Below are positions 35,259-44,341 of a stretch of DNA of 48,906 nucleotides, in pieces (the first letter of the stretch is position 1; each line of letters begins with the position of its first letter). The DNA lies in the NCBI GenBank assembly GCA_026708385.1, contig JAPOVA010000025.1, positions 1-48,906 on the forward strand. Direction: 5' to 3'. This DNA comes from Simkaniaceae bacterium. GTDB lineage: Bacteria; Chlamydiota; Chlamydiia; Chlamydiales; Simkaniaceae. The notes beneath the pieces are model-generated. The model saw only the letters and a program-made list of their open reading frames with translations, made no database searches and was not told the DNA's origin. The position numbers were made by a program, and so were the translations under genes.

Positions 35259-36539
35259 ATGGCATCGGCGATAGGTGAAGGTGGGGGTTCCGCAGTTCGG
35301 CAGGAGAAAGGGTTCTCCGTTTTTCTTATCTCGGACCTCCCCCCCACGGTTCCGGCCCCCTTCTTTGTGGCCCATGTCCTTCAGGGCACCGGATCAGGTG
35401 AGGTTGCTCGGAGTTCCTTGGAGTGGTATTCCGTCGAGGGCTTTTCGGAGTCGAGGGAAGAGGGGGGAAGGAGTGTACCGGAGCAAGAACAAATACGAAA
35501 ACAGGTTGTTAACCGGATGGTGCGAGGACCTGATCCCGATAAATCGCTTGGGGAATGCTTGCCCGAGGGAGCGCCCGAAACTACTACTCGCAACCGGTTC
35601 GGGGTGGCTTGCGACAAGGAAAGGGGTGCATCCCGGATATCCCCGAATGCGCAGAGGATGAGTAAGAGGAGGGTACCGAAGCGCATCCCGGAGAAGAGGA
35701 GTGCCGACATCCCCGAAGACCGGTCCGTGTTCCGTTGTCGTGAGACCGTTTCCCTTTGCAAACGTGTGTGTTTCGCACACAAGCAACGGATGGTGAGCTA
35801 CTGTTTGCAATATCCGGATCGACCATACAACACGTGTGCTCGGGATATCACAAAAGATTGCACCACCTTCGACGGATTGAGTGTGTGTGGTACGACTCTG
35901 GGGAGATACGTCAAGAACGCCTACGAGGATCACCCTAACAAGACGCCGGTTCCGCCGGGTATGGAGGGGATGGTCGATTACAGGCGGATGCTCTTGGCAT
36001 TGAAGGCAAACAGGCAAATTCCCCCCACATTCTCGGGGTATCTCCTTCGGCAGGTGAGGAAGGGTCCGGAAATGACCCCGGAACAAGAGAGAAGGGCGGT
36101 AGCTTACTGCATGGAACGGAGAAGCCGATCATATCCGCAATGCGCTCAGGATATCAAAAGAGATTACACCATCCTCGGTGACGCAGGTATAAGTATGAAT
36201 ATAACTGACAGGAAGCTAGGCATTTGCGTACAAAATGCCTACGAGAACCACCCCCAAACCCTTGCGGTCCCCGGAACCATGAAGAAGATGATCGATTACA
36301 GGAAGCTACTTGGTGAATTGGAACAAACCGAGCGGGTTGACTCGGACTTGTTCGTGCGCTGTTGCAAGGGGCGCATCGGGTACGTACACTTAGAAAAGAC
36401 CACGGCCAATGAAGTCCCCGAGACTTCATGCAGAGAAGAGGGACCGGTCACCACCGCCACCGCCTTGGATTCCGGAAGAGAAGGGGAGGCCGGGGGATCG
36501 GTTCAAAGCGAGTGGGAAGGAACCTCTTTCCCAAGTTGA
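35259..36539 (+). CDS. Array paralogue 1, modular HTH-like protein
   Basis: The second ATG (35259) gives MASAIG, the start shared by paralogues 2 and 4. It has 426 residues: a Pro/Gly-rich N-terminus (to about 75), an HTH-like region weaker than in the other copies, then two modules of about 105 residues. Each module has YCL or YCM, an SYxxC-like Cys (NTCARDI, PQCAQDI), TILGD, LGICVQNAYENHP and then VDYRRMLLALK. The tail matches unit 0. There is no signal peptide. The family is unknown to me. HTH-like spacing suggests nucleic-acid binding, which is inference. Confidence 0.85.
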   Translation: MASAIGEGGGSAVRQEKGFSVFLISDLPPTVPAPFFVAHVLQGTGSGEVARSSLEWYSVEGFSESREEGGRSVPEQEQIRKQVVNRMVRGPDPDKSLGECLPEGAPETTTRNRFGVACDKERGASRISPNAQRMSKRRVPKRIPEKRSADIPEDRSVFRCRETVSLCKRVCFAHKQRMVSYCLQYPDRPYNTCARDITKDCTTFDGLSVCGTTLGRYVKNAYEDHPNKTPVPPGMEGMVDYRRMLLALKANRQIPPTFSGYLLRQVRKGPEMTPEQERRAVAYCMERRSRSYPQCAQDIKRDYTILGDAGISMNITDRKLGICVQNAYENHPQTLAVPGTMKKMIDYRKLLGELEQTERVDSDLFVRCCKGRIGYVHLEKTTANEVPETSCREEGPVTTATALDSGREGEAGGSVQSEWEGTSFPS

Positions 36540-36699
36540 TGGGTGTGAGAGATCGATGTCATGGGGATTTCCTTCCGGAATCCGGTCGTTTCCCTCTGCG
36601 ACGTGAGGATGTTCCGAGCGAAGAAAACAAAGATCGGGATCGCCAAACCGTCGCGGAGCCTCTTCGTACGCAGTTCTCTTACGAATTCTCCGTCACCGG

Positions 36700-36969
36700 T
36701 TGTTCGGCGAATCAGCCCTCCCGGACGGCTTTCTCTCACCCGGACGGACCTTTCCGCAGTGCTCCTCAGCGTTATCAATCGTTCCCTCAAAGGTTCGAGC
36801 ATCACGTTCCGGACAGCACGGTGTCCGGAGACGGGTGTGCGACGAGTAGGTGAGGCGGGAGTCGGACTTTGCCCGTGAAGTTCCGTCCGGTCGGAAGAAG
36901 CGAGTTGACATAATGTGCCTCATATCGTAGCATGTCCGCGAACGGGTTGTTATTATTGCGGAGAGAGGC
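36700..36969 (+). repeat. Array leader 2
   Basis: This copy shares GGCTTTCTCTCA, CGGACGGACCTTTCCGCA, GTCGGACTTTGCCCGTG and the promoter block with leaders 1 and 3. It lacks their 5' half (CATACGGAATCGG). The hairpin arms have changed to CCCGGAC-type sequence. 36540-36699 contains no gene I can support. Confidence 0.75.
36905..36933 (+). promoter_or_regulatory. Array promoter 2
   Basis: TTGACA (36905-36910), a 17-base spacer TAATGTGCCTCATATCG and TAGCAT (36928-36933). A start near 36940 leaves a leader of about 30 bases with GGAGAGAGG before the ATG at 36970. Confidence 0.7.
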
Positions 36970-38316
36970 ATGGCGTCAGCGGTGGGAGTGAGTGGTGTGT
37001 GTGTTCGTCAGAGTGGCCCGCATGAGGGAGGAGTCCCTTTCTCTGCCTCTGCAGTTCCGACCCCGTATCCCCCGACTCCGTATCTCCCGACCCCGTATCC
37101 CCCGATCCTGTATCTCATCATTCCGGCCTCTGCGGTTCCGCTTCCGCACTTCACCATTCCGGCCTCTGCGGTTCCGCCTCCGCATCTCACCATTCCGGCC
37201 TCTGCGGTTCCGACTTCCCTCGTTGCGGCCCGTACTCTCCGGGATGCCGAACATCCGGCTGAGGTTGCTCGGGATCCTTTGGGGGAACGTTCCCTCGCAA
37301 CCCTTGTCGGATCGAAGGACAGGAAGGAGTTGCGGAGACAGGTCGTCGACCGGATGGTGGCAAACCCTGATATAGCCGTCAAGAGACTCCTTCCCGAGGG
37401 GGTGCCCGAATCTACTGCCTGCAGATGGCTCGGTGAGGTCTACGAGAAGGAAGGACGTGTGTTTGAAGTGCCCCCGATGCGTAGGAGTGTGGATCGTAGA
37501 AAAGTGCTGAAGTATATCCGGGAGGGGAACACCGCTACCCCCAAAGATTGGTCGGCACTCCGTCGTCGTAACACCACTATCCGTCGCGGACAGGTGACTT
37601 CCTTACAGAAGCAAAAGGCGGTAGACTACTGCTTGCAACAATACCCTAAATCATACGAAGTGTGTGCTGAGGATATCGCAACAAATCCCACCATCCTCGG
37701 TAAGATAGTCATAAGTTCCGCATCTCTAGGGATTTATATAAGAGAGGCCTACAACAGTCACCCCAAGAGGCGGGAGATTCCGGAACATATGAAGAGGGGT
37801 GTCGACTACAGGAAGCTACTCTTGGCATTGAAGGCACACAGGCAAATTCCCCCCACATTCTCGGGATATTCCCTCCGGAAGAAGTGTGGGGAGATGACTT
37901 CGGAACAAGAGGAAAAAGCGGTACGTTACTGCATGCAGCACATGGGCCGATCATATAAGCGATGCGTTCGGGATATCGGAAAGGACCCCGCCATCCTCGG
38001 TGATGCAGATATAAGTGCGAATGTAACTGACAGAATGCTAGGATTTTGCGTACAAAATGCCTACGAGAGGCATTCCAAAACCGTTAGGGTTCCGATGGAT
38101 ATGAAGAAGAGGGTCGACTACAGGAAGTTGCTCCGGGCATTGTGGCAAGACAGGGAAGTTGTCCCGTTCTCGGACTTCCTCAAGGGGCGGAGCGCCGGGG
38201 TCGTAGCGACAACCACGGTCGTACCCCGCGCCCCCGAAACTTCATGCGGAGGGGGTAGAGTGGGGGATGGCGATCGCGTCGTGAGTGCCCGAATCTACCG
38301 CCCGCCACCGGCTTAA
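36970..38316 (+). CDS. Array paralogue 2, modular HTH-like protein
   Basis: This 448-residue protein starts MASAVG. Residues about 25-90 are a Pro-rich repeat. Residues 118-160 give the clearest HTH of the family: ELRRQVVDRMVAN, then LLPEGVPESTACRWLGEVYE, like homeodomain-like transposase or regulator helices. Then come DRRKVLKYIREGN and two 105-residue modules with YCLQQYPKSYEVCAEDI / YCMQHMGRSYKRCVRDI, LGFCVQNAYERH and VDYRKLLRAL. The last 20 residues run out of the family frame into a decayed fragment, so the C-terminus may be altered by recombination. Function unknown. Confidence 0.85.
   Translation: MASAVGVSGVCVRQSGPHEGGVPFSASAVPTPYPPTPYLPTPYPPILYLIIPASAVPLPHFTIPASAVPPPHLTIPASAVPTSLVAARTLRDAEHPAEVARDPLGERSLATLVGSKDRKELRRQVVDRMVANPDIAVKRLLPEGVPESTACRWLGEVYEKEGRVFEVPPMRRSVDRRKVLKYIREGNTATPKDWSALRRRNTTIRRGQVTSLQKQKAVDYCLQQYPKSYEVCAEDIATNPTILGKIVISSASLGIYIREAYNSHPKRREIPEHMKRGVDYRKLLLALKAHRQIPPTFSGYSLRKKCGEMTSEQEEKAVRYCMQHMGRSYKRCVRDIGKDPAILGDADISANVTDRMLGFCVQNAYERHSKTVRVPMDMKKRVDYRKLLRALWQDREVVPFSDFLKGRSAGVVATTTVVPRAPETSCGGGRVGDGDRVVSARIYRPPPA
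37120..37212. repeat. 36-base minisatellite in paralogue 2
   Basis: ATTCCGGCCTCTGCGGTTCCG occurs at 37120, 37156 and 37192, a period of 36 bases encoding IPASAVPxPHxT. A 15-base unit encoding TPYPP precedes it at about 37070-37105. Unit number differs strongly from paralogues 1, 3 and 4, so this linker is length-variable. Confidence 0.9.
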
Positions 38317-38588
38317 GGCGGGCTACGAAGAAGAAAGGGGGATCACTTGACATTCCCCCGGATAAGCGGGGGATTGTGAGTAAGAGAAAAGTACTGAAGT
38401 ACATCCGGAAAGGGAACACCGAAATTCCCGAAGATGGGTTCGTGTTTTGCCGTCGTAACACCCCCCTATCGCAGACGGGTGCGTCCCGAACAAAAGCAAA
38501 AGGCGAAGGACTGTTGCGCAATACCCCGGTTGACCATGCCCGTGCGCTCGAGGTACCGAGGGCGATCCTGCCGTCCCCGGTGATGTAA
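38285..38588 (+). pseudogene. Decayed HTH fragment after paralogue 2
   Basis: ESTARHRLKAGYEEERG, then after a frameshift LDIPPDKRG and SKRKVLKYIRKGNTEIPED correspond to the HTH and linker of the intact copies, followed by quickly degraded sequence. No start or module remains. 38589-38759 holds no gene. Confidence 0.8.
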
Positions 38589-38759
38589 GTGTAAGAGATA
38601 CGTTTCTGAGGAAGTCTGTCGGATACCCGATATCCGGTTGCCTTTTCTCAAACGATGTATACTTGAAGGGTGTATTGAATAGCCTCTGTCGATGTTTCCG
38701 GCTTGAAGCAACGCTTAATCCTACGAGCTCCGAAGCACGGGGCCCTTTTTCGAAGCGTC

Positions 38760-39391
38760 ACGATCTTTGTGATTTCGTGTCGTAGGTGTTTTATGGGGAG
38801 TGAAAGGGGGGCCTTGTCTTCCCTTGGAAACAGTCTCAGCTATAATCACCGTGTCCTTCGACATACGGAATCGGCGGGCTGTTGCCCCGATACCATATCT
38901 CGACGACCTCCAACACCACGGTTTTACGCAGTGTAACCTTATCTTGCTTCGCAGATGCGATCATCGTACCGTAAGCCCCGGGTTCCGGGTTCGTTCCCGG
39001 GTCGTTGTGATTGTTTACATAGAAACGTAAGGGGGGCCCTTTTTGTAAGGTATGTATTCGGTACGGAGGAAACCGAGGAACCGGATCCTCGGCAAAAACC
39101 GGTCCGGAAGGGCCACCCTCCCGGGGAGAGGGTGGTCCGACCGGATAGCTTTCTCTCATCCGGACAGACATTTCCGCAAACCCTCCTAAGTGTTTTCAGT
39201 CGTCCTCTCCAAGAGTGCGAACATCACGTCACGGATAGCTCGGTATCCGGGGCGAACGTCCGGGAACAGGTGGGGAAGAGTCGGACTTTACCTGTGCGGT
39301 TCCGTCCGGAGGGAGGAAACGAATTGACGTAATATGCCTCACACCGTAGAATGCCCGCGAGCAAGCTGTTTGTTGTTGCAAGGGGGCGGGT
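38760..39391 (+). repeat. Array leader 3
   Basis: This is the longest leader. It has GGGGAGTGAAAGG, CATACGGAATCGG, CGGGTTCG, TTTACATAGAAACGTAAG, then the hairpin CCGGAT-11-ATCCGG (39141-39163), TTTCCGCA, CTTTACCTGTGCGGTTCCG and the promoter. Together with leader 1 it defines the full leader, of which the others are shortened. Confidence 0.75.
39324..39352 (+). promoter_or_regulatory. Array promoter 3
   Basis: TTGACG (39324-39329), a 17-base spacer TAATATGCCTCACACCG and TAGAAT (39347-39352), the best -10 of the four. The ATG follows at 39392 after GGGGGCGGG-like sequence. Confidence 0.7.
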
Positions 39392-40597
39392 ATGACATCG
39401 GCTGTAGGGGCGGGTGGTCAGGTGGTTATCGGAACGGGGAACGGCCCGTATGGTGGGGAAGGAATCTCTTTCTTTGCCTCTGCGACTCCGACTTCTGCGG
39501 TTCCGACCCCGTCGTACCTCCCGACCCCGTATCTCATGGTTCCGGCCTCCGCGGTTCCGACCCCCCCCTTGGCGGTCCGTACTCTTCGGGACAACGGGTG
39601 CCCGTCCGGGGTTGCGCGGGATTTCCCGGGGCAACGTTCCGTCGTAGTTCTTTCGAGGTTGAAAGGAAAGGAACGGGAGCATTTTCGAACATGGGCCGTC
39701 AACGCGGTGGTGAGAGAACCCGAGAAAAATGTCTCGGACCTTCTTCCCGCAGGGGTGCCCGCGTCTATGGTTGGTAGGTGGGTCGGTGCGGCTTACGAAA
39801 AGGAAAAAGGTACGTTTGTAATACCCCGGGATCAGCGGAGGCGCGTGGATTTGAGGAAGGTGCTGAAGTACATCCGGGAAGGGAACGTCACCATCCCCGA
39901 AGATTGGTCCGTGTTCCATCGTCGTGGCTTTGCTGTTGTCCGTCGCAAACGGTTGACCCTCCTGCACAAGCAAAAGGCGGTGCATTACTGCTTGCAACGA
40001 TACCCCCGAACGTACCAAGAGTGTGCTTGGGATATAGCAGGCAATCCCGCTATCATCGGTGGTGCGACCGCACATAATTCATCTCTGGGGAAGTATGTCA
40101 GAGAGGCCTACGAGGCCCACCGTGACACGAAGCAGGTTCCGGAGCACATGAGGGGGGAGCTCGATTACAGGAAGATGCTCTTGGCGTTGGGCCGGGGCGA
40201 GCGCATTACCGAATTCTCGGAGTATTACCTCCGGGGGTGTAAAGAGCTGACCCCGGAGCAAGAGGAAAAGGTGGTAGGCTACTGCATGAAACGACAAAGC
40301 CGAGCGTACTCACTGTGTGTTCGGGATATCAGAGAAGACCACACCATCCTCGGCGAAGCAAATATAAGTATGAATATAAGTGCTAGAATGCTAGGTGTTT
40401 GCGTACAAAATGCTTACGAGAAACATACCAAAACGGTTGAGGTCCCCCCGGATATGAAGTTGCAAGTCGACTACAGGAAGTTACTCCGGGCACTGTGGGA
40501 AGAAAGGGAAGTGGTCCCGTTCTCAAATTTCCGCAAGGTGGGCGTGGTGGAGACTTCGGATGATGTAGGGCGGTGTGTATGCCGGGTCGAGGTTTGA
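39392..40597 (+). CDS. Array paralogue 3, modular HTH-like protein
   Basis: This 401-residue protein starts MTSAVG. It has a shorter Pro-rich segment than paralogue 2, an HTH (VNAVVREPEKN, LLPAGVPASMVGRWVGAAYE), LRKVLKYIREGN and two modules (YCLQRYPRTYQECAWDI, YCMKRQSRAYSLCVRDI, LGVCVQNAYEKH, VDYRKLLRALWEEREVVPFSNF). The second module is closest to that of paralogue 2, even in DNA (TGCGTACAAAATGC), pointing to gene conversion. The C-terminus ends with unrelated CRVEV. Function unknown. Confidence 0.85.
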   Translation: MTSAVGAGGQVVIGTGNGPYGGEGISFFASATPTSAVPTPSYLPTPYLMVPASAVPTPPLAVRTLRDNGCPSGVARDFPGQRSVVVLSRLKGKEREHFRTWAVNAVVREPEKNVSDLLPAGVPASMVGRWVGAAYEKEKGTFVIPRDQRRRVDLRKVLKYIREGNVTIPEDWSVFHRRGFAVVRRKRLTLLHKQKAVHYCLQRYPRTYQECAWDIAGNPAIIGGATAHNSSLGKYVREAYEAHRDTKQVPEHMRGELDYRKMLLALGRGERITEFSEYYLRGCKELTPEQEEKVVGYCMKRQSRAYSLCVRDIREDHTILGEANISMNISARMLGVCVQNAYEKHTKTVEVPPDMKLQVDYRKLLRALWEEREVVPFSNFRKVGVVETSDDVGRCVCRVEV

Positions 40598-40604
40598 CTA
40601 TTTA

Positions 40605-41096
40605 CATATCAGAGAAGATCGCACCATCTTCGGCGAAAAAAGCGTACGGTACGGGTGTTATTGTTAAAAGGCCGAGTTGTTTGCATAAAGACGGCCCGTG
40701 AGAGTCACCCCGACGCGGTTGAGGTTTCGGAGCATGTGAAGACGAGAATCGACTACGGGAAGATGCTCTTGGCGTTGAAGCGAAACGAGGAAAAGACCGA
40801 GTTCTCGGGGTATTTCCTCCGGAGGCAGAGTGAGGAGATGACCCCGGAGCAAGAGGAAAAGGTGGTAGACTACTGCATGAAGCGGAGAGGCCGATCATGT
40901 CCGCGATGCGTTCGGGATCTCGGAGACGACCGCACCGTCCTCGATGAAGTACCTCTAGGTATGAATGTAAGTGATAAAGTGCCGGGTATTTGTGCAAAAG
41001 AGATCTACGATACACACCCCGAATAAGGTTCCCGAGGCATATGAAGAAGGCAATCGACTACGGGCAGTTACTCGGGGAATGGGAGCAAAGAGGGCG
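40605..41096 (+). pseudogene. Decayed paralogue fragment after paralogue 3
   Basis: HIREDRTIFGE, ESHPDAVEVSEHVKTRIDYGK, then one whole module (YCMKRRGRSCPRCVRDL) and MKKAIDYGQLLGEWEQ follow the family order with frameshifts and stops. It is cut at its 3' end by the inverted leuS copy, at 41097. Confidence 0.85.
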
Positions 41097-41234
41097 GATG
41101 GCATTGCTGTTCCAAAATTTTTCCTTATCGAAAGGACCCATAAACATCTCTTACAACCGCAAACTATCCGCACCGAGTCTCTCCACGATTTCATCGGGAG
41201 TCACACCGTTGAGCTTCGATTTGGACATTTTCTC
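41097..41234 (-). repeat. Inverted 138-base copy of leuS
   Basis: This stretch is the reverse complement of leuS 44258-44395, differing only at 41109. It carries the KMSKS codons and the same TAA. It sits exactly between the decayed paralogue fragment and the promoter of paralogue 4, with no target-site duplication or mobile-element ends. Confidence 0.95.
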
Positions 41235-41235
41235 G

Positions 41236-41264
41236 TTGACATAGTGTGCCTCATACCGTAACGT
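41236..41264 (+). promoter_or_regulatory. Array promoter 4
   Basis: TTGACA (41236-41241), a 17-base spacer TAGTGTGCCTCATACCG and TAACGT (41259-41264), starting two bases after the leuS copy ends. The usual leader upstream of it is missing, replaced by that copy. Confidence 0.65.
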
Positions 41265-41303
41265 GTCCGCAGGCGGACTTTCGTTACTCTCAAGGGGGGA
41301 AGC

Positions 41304-42116
41304 ATGGCGTCGGCGATAGGGGCAAGTGGTGTGTGTGTTTACCGGAGCGGCCCGTATGAGGAAGGAACTTCTTCCTTTGCCCTTGCGGTTCCCCCCTCCC
41401 CTTTCGCGGTCCGCATCCCCGTCCCCATCCTTCCGAGTGCCGGGTCCGGCGAGGTTGCTCGGGGTTCCTCGGGGCACCGTTTCGTTGGAGTTCCTTCGCG
41501 GCCGGAGGAGGAGAAGGAGAGCGTACGAGAGCGGGTCGTTGATGCGATGGTGCGGGAACCCGATGGACCTGCCGGAGAGCTTCTTTCCGACAAGGTTGCC
41601 GTGCCTACTATTGCCAATAGGTGGGTCGGACGGGCCTATGAAAGGGAAAGGGGGTCATTTACAATACCCCCGAACCGGAGGGGGCGTGTGCATCTTGGGA
41701 AGGTACTGAGGTACATCCGGGAAGGGAATGTTGCCATCCCCGAAGATGGGTCCCTGTTTCGCCGTCGTAGCACCGTTGCTCGGAGCAAACGAATCTCTTT
41801 AGTCGCAAAAAGGCAAAAGGCGGTGGCTGACTACGTGAAGAAGCATCCCCATAAATCATACAAAGTGTGTGTTCGGGATATGGCAGATGATCCTACCATC
41901 CTCGGCAGTGATGGAGGCGCGATCATAAGTGGCTCGTTTCTAAATATTTATGTTAAAAGAGCCTACAGGGACCACCGGAACGCGATTATGAAGGGGAAGA
42001 TCCGTTACGGAACACTGCTCCGGGCATTGTTGGATGGAAGGAGTGTTGTGCCGTTCTCGAGTTTCCCGGAAGGAGGCGCTCGGGACGCAACGGAGACCCC
42101 GGATGGTATCGGGTGA
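41304..42116 (+). CDS. Array paralogue 4, short modular HTH-like protein
   Basis: This 270-residue protein starts MASAIG. It has a short Pro-rich linker, an HTH (RERVVDAMVRE, then VAVPTIANRWVGRAYE), LGKVLRYIREGN and only one module (KAVADYVKKHPHKSYKVCVRDM, NIYVKRAYRDH, YGTLLRALLDGRSVVPFSSF). The first Cys of the module is missing (ADYV). It is the last and shortest member, immediately before the leuS region. Function unknown. Confidence 0.8.
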   Translation: MASAIGASGVCVYRSGPYEEGTSSFALAVPPSPFAVRIPVPILPSAGSGEVARGSSGHRFVGVPSRPEEEKESVRERVVDAMVREPDGPAGELLSDKVAVPTIANRWVGRAYERERGSFTIPPNRRGRVHLGKVLRYIREGNVAIPEDGSLFRRRSTVARSKRISLVAKRQKAVADYVKKHPHKSYKVCVRDMADDPTILGSDGGAIISGSFLNIYVKRAYRDHRNAIMKGKIRYGTLLRALLDGRSVVPFSSFPEGGARDATETPDGIG

Positions 42117-42179
42117 TCCGTATGTCGGGCCCCGGATCTTGACTGCTACATCGACAACAACATGTGTGGGAAGCGCGGC

Positions 42180-42300
42180 GGAGAGAAACACGGGGCTGAC
42201 GCGATGTGTCGCACACCGCAACGCGTCCGTGAGCAAGCTACTACCACTACGAGGTGCGGGGGGGTTCGGACTTTGCCCGTGCGGTTCCGGGTTTGCCGGA
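42180..42300 (+). repeat. Degenerate array leader before leuS
   Basis: CTGACGCGATGTGTCGCACACCG at 42197-42219 is a worn copy of the promoter and spacer of the array, followed by CGGACTTTGCCCGTGCGGTTCCG-like sequence at about 42270. It is the downstream edge of the array. Confidence 0.6.
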
Positions 42301-42309
42301 AGTAGCCGA

Positions 42310-42339
42310 TTGCAATAAACATTCCGGGTCACGTAAAGT
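42310..42339 (+). promoter_or_regulatory. Possible leuS promoter
   Basis: TTGCAA (42310-42315), an 18-base spacer and TAAAGT (42334-42339), with the leuS ATG at 42371. The match is moderate, and there is no clear Shine-Dalgarno. Confidence 0.35.
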
Positions 42340-42370
42340 GGGGCTTTTCCCTTTTGCACGGACGATACGG

Positions 42371-44341
42371 ATGGAAAACGACCACCCCCGTGCCCGCTCT
42401 TACGATCACCTCACCGTGGAACGGAAGTGGCAGGCATATTGGGCGAAGAACGGAACATTCGGGGCGAGGATCGATCGGAGCAAACCGAAGTACTACATCC
42501 TCGACATGTTTCCCTACCCCTCGGGCGCGGGCCTCCACGTAGGTCACGTCACGGGATATACCGCAACCGATATTCTGGCACGCTACAAAAGACAGAAGGG
42601 GTTCAATGTCCTCCATCCGATGGGATGGGACAGCTTCGGCCTTCAGGCCGAACAGTATGCCGTCCGGACGGGGGCCAAACCGGCAGATACGACGGCGGAA
42701 AATATCGCCACCTACCGGAGACAACTCCGACGCCTGGGTTTTAGTTACGATTGGGATCGAGAATTTGCAACGAGTGATCCGAGTTACTATAAGTGGACGC
42801 AGTGGATCTTTACCAAGCTCTACGAAAAAGGGCTGGCCTACGAGGCGGAGGTGCTCGTCAACTATTGCCCCGATCTCGGCACCGTGTTGGCCAACGAAGA
42901 GGTCGAAAACGGAAGGAGTCGTGAGGGGGGTTATCCCGTGAAGAGGCACCCCCATCGACAGTGGATCTTGCGAATTACCGAGTATGCGGAACGTCTTTTG
43001 CAAGATTTGGACGATGTAGATTGGCCCGAACATATCAAACGGATGCAGAGGAATTGGATCGGTAAGAGTGTTGGTGTCCGGCTTTTTTTTCTATGTGAGG
43101 GGACCGAAGAAGAGATCTCCGTCTTTACGACCCGTGTCGATACCCTTTTCGGTGTCACCTTTCTTGCTTTGGCCCCCGAACATCCCCTCACGAATGTGGT
43201 GACGACCGGAGAGAAAAAGGAGGAGGTTGCTCGATACGTGGCTTGCGCTACTTCCAAAAGCGATTTGGAGAGAACCGATTTGAACCGCGATAAGACGGGT
43301 GTCGCTACGGGCGCCTGCGTCATCAATCCCGTCAACGGAAGAAGAGTGCCGGTTTGGGTGGCCGATTACGTTCTGGCCGATTACGGCTACGGAGCGGTTA
43401 TGGGTGTGCCGGGAGCGGATGAACGGGATTTCGCCTTCGCCGAAAAGTATGATCTGCCCGTGATCGCCGTCTACGACCCGGAGAGCGATGATCCGGAAGT
43501 CAGAAGAACCGTCATCGAGGGAAAACGGTGTTGGACAGGGGAGGGAAAGGCTACACATGGCAAGAGTGAGTGTTTGGATATCAACGGTTTGAGTATGGAA
43601 GAGGCCAAAGAGAGGGTCACGAAGTGGCTTGTGAAAAATGGTCGTGGCAAAAAAGAGACCGGATATAAGCTCAGGGATTGGCTCTTTTCGCGCCAGAGAT
43701 ACTGGGGAGAGCCGATTCCGATTCTTCGGTTTCAAGACGGATCGATCCGGACCCTTGACCAGGATGAATTACCCCTTACCCTTCCGGAACTCGACGATTA
43801 TAAGCCGCGGGGAAAAGGGAAAACCCCCCTCGATAACGTCTCCGATTGGATTGAAGTCACCGACCCGAAAACCGGGAAACGGGCAATGAGAGAGACGAAC
43901 ACCATGCCGCAGTGGGCGGGTTCTTGTTGGTATTACCTGAGGTTTTGTGACCCTCTCAACGATGCGTATGCTTGGGGAGAGGAGGCCGAAGCATACTGGA
44001 TGCCTGTCGATATGTATGTCGGTGGTGCCGAACATGCCGTGTTGCATCTGCTCTATGCTCGCTTCTGGCATAAGGTTCTCTTCGATCTGGGACTTACGTC
44101 AACGAAAGAACCTTTTCAAGCGTTGCGCAACCAAGGCCTTGTGACGGCGCACGCCTTCAAACGGGAGGGGGGCGGTTATGTTGCTCGAGAAGATGTAGTG
44201 ATGGAAGGGGATAAAGCGTTCGAGCGGAGGTCGCACGAGCCACTCTCCGTCCTCCTTGAGAAAATGTCCAAATCGAAGCTCAACGGTGTGACTCCCGATG
44301 AAATCGTGGAGAGACTCGGTGCGGATAGTTTGCGGTTGTAA
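42371..44341 (+). CDS. leuS: Leucyl-tRNA synthetase, N-terminal 656 residues
   Basis: From ATG 42371 ([17 protein letters not shown]) the frame has all LeuRS parts up to the KMSKS loop: the HIGH-type motif [15 protein letters not shown], the CP1 editing domain ([18 protein letters not shown]) and [15 protein letters not shown]. It then ends in TAA at 44339-44341 after GADSLRL, where other LeuRS have Tyr (LRLYEMFMGP). The same frame continues from 44345 to give the anticodon-binding and C-terminal domains. An essential gene cannot be lost, so this is a split enzyme, readthrough, or an error. The chlamydial order leuS-waaA is kept. Confidence 0.9.
   Translation: MENDHPRARSYDHLTVERKWQAYWAKNGTFGARIDRSKPKYYILDMFPYPSGAGLHVGHVTGYTATDILARYKRQKGFNVLHPMGWDSFGLQAEQYAVRTGAKPADTTAENIATYRRQLRRLGFSYDWDREFATSDPSYYKWTQWIFTKLYEKGLAYEAEVLVNYCPDLGTVLANEEVENGRSREGGYPVKRHPHRQWILRITEYAERLLQDLDDVDWPEHIKRMQRNWIGKSVGVRLFFLCEGTEEEISVFTTRVDTLFGVTFLALAPEHPLTNVVTTGEKKEEVARYVACATSKSDLERTDLNRDKTGVATGACVINPVNGRRVPVWVADYVLADYGYGAVMGVPGADERDFAFAEKYDLPVIAVYDPESDDPEVRRTVIEGKRCWTGEGKATHGKSECLDINGLSMEEAKERVTKWLVKNGRGKKETGYKLRDWLFSRQRYWGEPIPILRFQDGSIRTLDQDELPLTLPELDDYKPRGKGKTPLDNVSDWIEVTDPKTGKRAMRETNTMPQWAGSCWYYLRFCDPLNDAYAWGEEAEAYWMPVDMYVGGAEHAVLHLLYARFWHKVLFDLGLTSTKEPFQALRNQGLVTAHAFKREGGGYVAREDVVMEGDKAFERRSHEPLSVLLEKMSKSKLNGVTPDEIVERLGADSLRL

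Noticed and set aside
37070-37212. Short regular repeats considered as a CRISPR array
   Set aside because: Units are 15 or 36 bases with no unique spacers, are in frame and encode a Pro/Ala linker.
41236-42116. The 138-base repeat considered as the end of an insertion sequence
   Set aside because: It is an internal piece of leuS, with no transposase, no terminal inverted repeats and no target duplication.
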